Part shown: positions 8,901 through 13,124 of the stretch, piece after piece
Layout of the letters: every line of letters begins with the position of its first letter
Position numbering within the stretch: the stretch's first letter is position 1
From: Pavlovales sp. CCMP2436
Lineage: Eukaryota > Haptophyta > Pavlovophyceae > Pavlovales
Assembly (NCBI GenBank): GCA_026770615.1
Contig: MU631314.1
Location: 99,388-112,511, forward strand
Length of the DNA stretch: 13,124 bases
Direction: 5' to 3'
Notes under the pieces: generated by a model
The model's database searches: none
Seen by the model: the letters and a program-made list of their open reading frames with translations, nothing else
What the model was told of the DNA's origin: nothing
Translations under genes and position numbers: made by a program

Positions 8901-9065
8901 TGGGTTTTAAAAAGTGCGTTTAAATGTGAGTTCGTCCATTCCGCAACTTTTGATTACCCGGGTTCGTCATCCGCAACTTTTGCTTACAAAACCGCGCTCA
9001 ATCTTTTTAAGCCTCCTGCGCCAGCACTGCGAGCACTTGTGTGAACGGGTCAGGCGTCCGACCAT
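5991..9065 (-). CDS. Polytopic membrane protein, eight-exon model
   Basis: Minus-strand exons: 9065-8988, 8870-8664, 8457-8347, 7981-7900, 7429-7333, 6771-6547, 6447-6300 and 6227-5991 (TAA 5993-5991). The seven introns have GT...AG ends (117, 206, 365, 470, 561, 99 and 72 nt) and all junctions keep frame. The product is about 394 residues with hydrophobic segments near 58-81, 84-105, 113-131, 170-191, 205-224, 279-301, 326-348 and 353-378. A CxxC pair lies at 11-14. A loop at 229-262 holds seven Cys, suggesting a disulfide-bonded non-cytosolic loop. The last segment contains YLTNWS, a motif I associate with rolling-stone/AIG1-type membrane proteins; that link is weak and no function follows. 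The start is uncertain: ATG 9065 is the first in frame, but the frame is open further upstream, so there may be an earlier exon. The exon at 7981-7900 has the weakest donor (GTTTTG). Confidence 0.55.
6228..6299 (-). other. Probable 72-nt intron of the membrane-protein gene
   Basis: Reading straight through this stretch on the minus strand keeps one frame for 19 residues (VVGTPGCCSFKNLSPDEHQ), then meets TGA and TAG five codons apart, after which a strongly hydrophobic frame resumes in the same phase. Removing GTAGTG...CAGTAG (72 nt, phase 0) deletes both stops. Confidence 0.5.
6941..7064 (+). pseudogene. Scrambled copy of two exons from the neighbouring plus-strand gene
   Basis: Bases 6998-7064 are identical over 67 bp to 9457-9523, inside the large first exon of the plus-strand gene (residues SAAPLSPGQPPSPGAARVFE). 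Bases 6941-7000 resemble 10160-10217, that gene's third exon and its 3' splice site, with about seven substitutions and a 2-bp indel. The two pieces are fused here in the reverse of their order in the gene, and frame is lost. The copy lies in intron 6772-7332 of the minus-strand gene. Confidence 0.75.
7227..7356 (-). repeat. Duplicated exon end with splice donor
   Basis: GCAGTGACTCACGCGCCCGC near 7227 and its near-copy at 7321 flank an AAC microsatellite. On the minus strand both carry the Ala/Gly-rich exon end followed by GTGAGTCACTGC; the copy at 7333 is the donor used in the gene model, the other lies downstream in the intron without its exon. Confidence 0.7.
7281..7306 (+). repeat. (AAC)n microsatellite
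   Basis: About eight uninterrupted AAC units, followed by an A4 and a G-rich stretch. It lies inside an intron of the minus-strand gene. Confidence 0.95.
7982..8016 (-). promoter_or_regulatory. C-rich tract and 3' splice site on the minus strand
   Basis: Two G runs on the plus strand (7996-8001 and 8007-8016) read as C tracts on the minus strand, ending 14 nt before CCAAAG and the exon at 7981. This mirrors the C tracts before plus-strand exons and supports the weakest exon of the membrane-protein model. Confidence 0.4.
8218..8312 (+). mobile_element. Inverted retroelement 3' fragment inside an intron
   Basis: AGCGCAGCCGACTAAG, CAGGCAATGGGCGA and AGTCAGACGCCAGCTTGAAT match the complement of 4303-4400 in order. 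The match includes the end of the element's ORF (AAD then TAA) and its trailer, followed by the AT-rich ATATATAG tail. It sits in intron 8346-7982 of the membrane-protein gene, in the opposite orientation to that gene. Confidence 0.7.
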
Positions 9066-9083
9066 CGTAAAGACGCGAACGCC

Positions 9084-12000
9084 ATGCCCGCGAGGCCCAC
9101 CTTCGCGCGTGCAAAGCGCCCTGATGGTCTCGGGCCAGCGCCCGTGCTCAGCGAGCAGCCCGAACGCCAGCCCGCTCGCGCTGAGCGGCCCTCCAAACGG
9201 CTCCCGATGGTGATGATGGCCTCTTTGTCGCCCCTCATCTCAATCGCCGGCTGGCTCCGCCCGGGGCAGCCCCCCGCCGCCGCTGCGCCGCCCGCCGCCG
9301 CCGCCGCCGCCGAGCTCGCCGCTGTCGTTGCCGAGTCCACCACTGCCGCCGCTGACGGCGAGGCCGCGCCCACAACGCAAGTCCGCAAAGCGGCTGCCAG
9401 CCAAGGCACAGCACTCCTCCGACACGCGGCGGGCGCGGGGACGGACGCGAGTGGCAGCGCAGCCCCGCTCTCTCCCGGGCAGCCGCCGAGCCCGGGCGCT
9501 GCGCGCGTCTTCGAGCCGCAGCCGCACTTTCCACATGGCCGCTCTCCCGAGCCGCTCTCCCCCGGGGCAAACTCCGAGCCAGCAGCTAGCAGCAACGTCG
9601 GCGGCTTTGCGCTCGGCCGGCCGCCTCTGTCCCCGCGTCCCGCCTATTCGCAGCCACGGCACCTCGGCGTGCGCCACTGCAGCAAGCGGCGCGCGAGCTT
9701 CTCGATGTTCCAACAGTCACCAACGCGCCGCGCACAGCACGCGCGGAGCAACTCCGTCCCCGCTCCCCCGTCCATCGCCTCCTTGTCGCTTCCCAGCAGG
9801 AGCAAGGCCTCGCGCTCTACCAACGCGGCTGGATTCCCGACGTCCGCCGGCTGCCGCGTAAGTGCACGCCGCCGCTGCGCTGTGTATTTCGCACCCCCTC
9901 TTCCATATCGCACATTTTAAAATACGCACTACTTGCTCATTTCCCGACCTTCTCCTGGACCCCCCCCCCATTTTAAAATACGCAGAGTTCGGGAGGGACG
10001 AGCCAAAGTAGGGACGCGCCGCCGCCGATGATTTCGTACGGGGGCCTCTCGTCGGAGAGCGTGAACTCATGCGTGTCTGGCAGCCCGAGTGGCAGCGAAT
10101 CGCCTTCTCAGGTACTTTAATTACTAGAGATAATAACGATCACCGCAAGGTGACGCTGAAGCTCAACAGAGTGACGCCCAGACGCTGACACGGGCCCTCC
10201 TGGACGCAGAGACTGCGCTCCAGGCGGTAGAAGGGGCATCATAACATAACTTAACGTAACATTATGATTCGCTACCCGTAATTACTCTACCTTCCCCATT
10301 GTCTGCTGCCCAATGTCCGATTGCCTATTGTCTTAAGTGTCCGCTGCTCCCTCGCAGGTTCTTAAACTACTGCAGATTCTTAAACTCCTGTAGATAAGAA
10401 TGATAATGTAATCGTGTATTCAAATATGGTCCCAGACGCAATCAGAATTTTCGTCTGATTGCGTCTGGCACCATATTTGAATACAGAAAATCCGTTTGAA
10501 AATCGGTCGGTCGGATAAGCATCGAATATTGGCTCACTGCAGTCTACGCAGTAACTTGACCTGGCTTTGAGTGCTAGTCTTTTATAACTATTACTACTCG
10601 CTACTCTCACCCCCCCCCCCCCCCCCCCCCCATTCTGCTATCAATTAGGTGACGCCCATTATTTCGCTGCGTTCAAACATACAGCTCTTTGGGACAAGCT
10701 CGCTCCTCAATTTTAGCACAGACTATCCTTCCCTTGGCAAAAGGTACTGTTCTTATAAGGATCCTTTTTTATTTTTATTTTTTGCACGCAAAAAAAAAAA
10801 CTCTGTTTAAATTTTGACTTATACTTATAATACTTATAATAACAATCTGAATGAGAACAGTGCCATCGACGCTTCAACGGTTTCGGCACTCGACGGCCCG
10901 GCGACTCGGACTATGCGCATCAGGTGAGCTTCATATATATATATAAAAAAAAAAAAAAAATCTGGGCCTGGCCCTAGTCTAGTCCTCACCTTTACCCTAG
11001 CTGCATCCTTGATCCCTAGCCCCTGATTAAAATCCTAGCCTCAGCTTTCTGATTGGCGGGCCAGCTTATCGTACCGAATGCGTTCGTTCGTTCGTTCGTT
11101 CGTTCGTTCGTTCGTTCGTTTTTTTTTTTTTTTTTTTTTTGTACCAACAAGTTTGACCCGCGCGGTTGCCGCCGCCGCCTCCAACACACACACTTGCACA
11201 ACCACAATTACACACACACACACACACGCTAACCTACACACACACCGTAGGCGCTGCGCATTTTCCGATGCTACTACTACTGCTCCTATTATTATTCTTC
11301 TTCTTGTTATTATTATTATACTTATTATTATTATTCACACTAAAACGCTGGTTAACATTCATTTTATGATTATCCTTGTCATTTCAGGCGTTTCGCGCTT
11401 TCCGAGGCTGCGCGTGGATGTGGTGCACGCCAAAATTGAAAAAGGGAAGTTAGCTTGGCAGCCAGGTCTCGCGGGGCAGTCAGCCCTCGCAGCCTCACTG
11501 GCGCAGTCAGGGGTGCAGTTAGCTGGCGGACAGTCAGCTGGCGGACAGTCAGCTTGCGGACAGTCAGCCTGGCGTGGTCTGAGCAGTCCGAGCGAGGGGC
11601 ACTGCGCACAGTCTGTGATCCCACAGTCCGCAGTGTCTCCAGCCCCAGTCTCCGCAGCATCAGTCTCTACAAGCTCAGTGTCTGCAGCCCCAGTCTCCAC
11701 AAGTTCAGTCTTCAAAAGTTCAGTGTCCGCAGCCCCCGTCTCCGCAGCCCCAGTGTGTATCAGTTCAGTGTCCGCAGCCACCCCCGCTGGGAAGCAGGCA
11801 CTGGGCCGTGGACACTGGGCAGGCGCGTCGCCCTCCTCCCCCTCCACCGCCGCACAGTCCCTGCTAGCTGCAGCAGCCGCCCTAGCCCACAGCACTCCTC
11901 CGAAAGAAACCGCGCCCGCCGGGCAGTCTGCGGGCAGCAGGCAGTGGACTGCCCCCTCCTCCTCCCCCCCCTCCTCAGCCGCACAGTCGCTCCTAGCCGC

Positions 12001-13015
12001 CGCCGCTGCCGCCGCCGCCGAGTCCACCTCCAAGTCCGCCACCAAACCGCTTACCAGCCCCGCCGCCGCCACAGCCATCGCTTCCAAGCCCACTGCCATA
12101 CCCGCTGGGAGGCAGACACTGGGCCGCGGGCAATCAGCGGGCAGCAGGCAGCGGGCTACTCCCTCCTCCCCCCCCTCCTCAGCCACCTTCTCACTGCTCG
12201 CAGCAGCAGCCGCAGCCGTGTCCTCTGCGTCGCCCTCCTCCTCCCCCTCCACCGCCGCACAGTCACTCCTAGCCGCCGCAGCCGCCTCAGCCCACTCCTC
12301 TTCGAAACCCACCACCGAACCCCCTACCATCACCGCAGCCGTAGGTGGCACGCGGACAGCCAGCAGCGGACAGTCAGCAGTGGACGGTGAGCAGCGGACA
12401 CAGGTGCTTCCGTCTGCCGACGATGCAGCGGCGAACGCGCGCGAGCTTCGCAAGCGCATGGTGCAACAGACGCTGACTGTGCGCTCGGAAAATCAGCGCT
12501 TCCTCTCAGCCCGCTCGGACAGTCAGCGCTCCCTGACTGTCCGCTCGGACAGTGTTCGCTCGTTGAATCTGCAGTTTGATACTGTCCGCTCTCCTAGCCA
12601 GGCGATCAGTCAGGGCGGACAGTCAGACGGGCAGTCAGACCGCCCCCCCGGTGTCCGCTCTGACCCTCCGCCGCCCATCGCAATCCCCGTCAGTGTCCGC
12701 AGCAGACGGTCAGGCAGACAGTCAGGCAGGCAGTGGGCATCCTCGACCCCCTCTTCAGCCGCCTCCTCGCTCCTCGCAGCAGCAGCCGCAGCAGTGTCCT
12801 CTGCGTCACCCTCCTCCTCCCCCTCCACCGCCGCTAAGTCACTCCTAGCCGCCGCAGCCGCCTCAGCCCGCAACCCTCCCGCCGAACCTCCTTCCGTATC
12901 CAGCGGGCAGGCAGCGGGCAGCGGGCAGTGGGTAGCGCCCTCCTCCCCCCCCTCCTCAGCCTCACAGGCTCTCCGAGACGCCGTCGCCGCCGCCATGTCC
13001 ACTGCTTCACAACCG
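9084..13015 (+). CDS. Long Ala/Ser/Pro-rich protein gene, six exons, continues past window
   Basis: Exons: about 9084-9857, 9986-10111, 10170-10226, 10649-10743, 10856-10923 and 11388-13015, with a donor GTGTGT at 13016. Introns are 128, 58, 422, 112 and 464 nt with GT...AG ends, and every junction preserves frame, including two split codons. The joined product is about 916 residues so far; I do not recognise it. Exon 1 is Ala-rich, then rich in S-P motifs (LSPG, RSPEP, LSPRP, QSPTRR), with RRASFS at 202-207 and RSNSVP at 221-226, which fit basophilic-kinase and 14-3-3 consensus sites. Exon 3 is a short helix (SDAQTLTRALLDAETALQA). Exon 6 has GGQSA repeats, VSAAP pentads, seven SLLAAAAA-type modules and a VRSDS repeat region. 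ATG 9084 is the first in frame but the frame is open back to an AG at 9051, so the start is unsure. An alternative ends the first gene at TAG 10391-10393 through exon 10358-10393 (VLKLLQILKLL) and starts a second at ATG 10851. Confidence 0.5.
10170..10226 (+). other. Small 19-codon exon after a 58-nt intron
   Basis: Bounded by CTCAACAG and GTAGAAG, it reads as a helix in phase 0 with both neighbours. Its upstream 3' splice-site sequence is what was copied to 6941. The donor is weak. Confidence 0.45.
10358..10393 (+). other. Alternative terminal exon with an 18-bp internal duplication
   Basis: After CCCTCGCAG the sequence GTTCTTAAACTACTGCAG is nearly repeated as ATTCTTAAACTCCTGTAG, giving VLKLLQILKLL and a stop in phase 0. 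It would end the gene here instead of joining exon 10649. The hairpin begins 22 bp later. Confidence 0.3.
10415..10485. repeat. 71-nt hairpin-forming inverted repeat
   Basis: Arms 10415-10446 and 10454-10485 are 32 nt each with a single mismatch and a 7-nt loop (ATTTTCG). Left arm begins TGTATTCAAATATGGT. It lies in the intron 10227-10648, or just after the alternative stop at 10393. Confidence 0.9.
10610..10648 (+). promoter_or_regulatory. C22 tract and 3' splice site
   Basis: Twenty-two C residues are followed by ATTCTGCTATCAATTAG, the 3' splice site of the exon at 10649. The C run probably serves as the pyrimidine tract. Confidence 0.45.
10924..11387 (+). repeat. Intron packed with microsatellites
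   Basis: In order after GTGAGC: (TA)n with A15, a CTAG-rich stretch, (CGTT)n at about 11083-11119, T20 or more, (CA)n at about 11183-11250, then ATT/TTC/TTA triplets to about 11335, ending ATTTCAG at 11387. Confidence 0.85.
11525..11570 (+). repeat. Three 15-bp coding repeats (GGQSA)
   Basis: GCTGGCGGACAGTCA-type units repeat three times in frame and give AGGQSAGGQSACGQSA. CAGTCAG and GGACAGTC recur through the rest of the exon. Confidence 0.85.
11620..11787 (+). repeat. 15-bp minisatellite in reverse orientation, coding for VSAAP pentads
   Basis: Units such as CAGTGTCCGCAGCCC are the complement of the GACACTGGGGCTGCG unit in the first gene. Here the plus strand reads VSAAP, VSTSS, VCISS. 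About 11 pentads with substitutions, so older or more diverged than block 2 of the first gene. Confidence 0.8.
11822..13015 (+). repeat. Seven SLLAAAAA-type coding modules
   Basis: SLL lies at 11858, 11987, 12191, 12263, 12767 and 12839, each preceded by S(S/T)A and followed by five to eight Ala; a degenerate seventh (SQALRDAVAAAM) is near 12963. Modules 3-4 and 5-6 are a duplicated pair exactly 576 bp (192 codons) apart. Each could form a short Ala helix starting with a Leu pair, separated by Ser/Pro linkers. Confidence 0.8.
12516..12543 (+). repeat. Hairpin within the coding exon
   Basis: CGGACAGTCAG, a 6-nt loop, then CTGACTGTCCG: perfect 11-bp arms. It arises from the repeated VRSDSQRS coding unit, and the right arm can also pair with the next unit at about 12546-12553. 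Confidence 0.8.
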
Positions 13016-13079
13016 GTGTGTGCATTTTTTTTTTTTTTGCACCTCGATTCGGCTATATTCACGCAAACTCCCAACTGCG

Positions 13080-13082
<3 letters not shown>

Positions 13083-13124
<42 letters not shown>
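13083..13124 (+). repeat. Terminal C42 run
   Basis: The window ends in 42 consecutive C residues, 67 bp after the donor at 13016. It may be the pyrimidine tract of the next intron end, or the point where an assembly broke. Confidence 0.85.

Noticed and set aside
9328..9861. Second plus-strand ORF of 177 codons (Arg/Ser-rich)
   Set aside because: It is a shifted frame of exon 9084-9857; the chosen frame alone joins the next exon, whose other two frames contain stops.
11359..12459. Minus-strand ORF of 366 codons
   Set aside because: It runs across the plus-strand 3' splice site into intron sequence. Its frame has several stops just upstream (12459-12610), where the plus frame is open.

Overview
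This window is from a nuclear genome of an intron-rich eukaryote, most likely a protist or alga; I cannot name the species. The evidence is structural. GC-rich exons heavy in Ala, Pro and Ser alternate with AT-rich introns of about 60-560 nt with GT...AG ends. Reading frames join correctly across those introns, and there are many microsatellites and homopolymers. I see no bacterial operon, CRISPR, tRNA or rRNA. All gene models below come from splice signals and phase consistency read by eye, not from homology searches.

Layout: (1) 145-3436, plus strand: the 3' part of a gene of at least six exons for a low-complexity, probably disordered protein with Pro-rich, duplicated and DTGAA-repeat segments and an acidic C-terminus. 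All its internal junctions are phase 0. (2) 3437-5990: intergenic. It holds AT-rich sequence, an uncertain GC-rich island, two near-identical tandem fragments of what looks like a non-LTR retrotransposon 3' end, a 79-bp palindrome, and diverged repeats. (3) 5991-9065, minus strand: a gene I assemble from eight phase-consistent exons into a protein of about 394 residues with about eight membrane segments. A retroelement fragment and a scrambled copy of neighbouring exon sequence sit in its introns. (4) 9084-13015, plus strand, running off the right edge: a long Ala/Ser/Pro-rich gene in six phase-consistent exons, ending in a 1628-nt exon with no stop codon, built from repeated SLLAAAAA modules. 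The window ends in a run of 42 C.

The two low-complexity plus-strand genes share a 15-bp minisatellite. In the first it is read as DTGAA; in the second it lies in the opposite orientation and is read as VSAAP. The membrane-protein gene and the last gene diverge from a crowded segment (about 9050-9240) where both strands are open. No shared pathway between the genes can be inferred.
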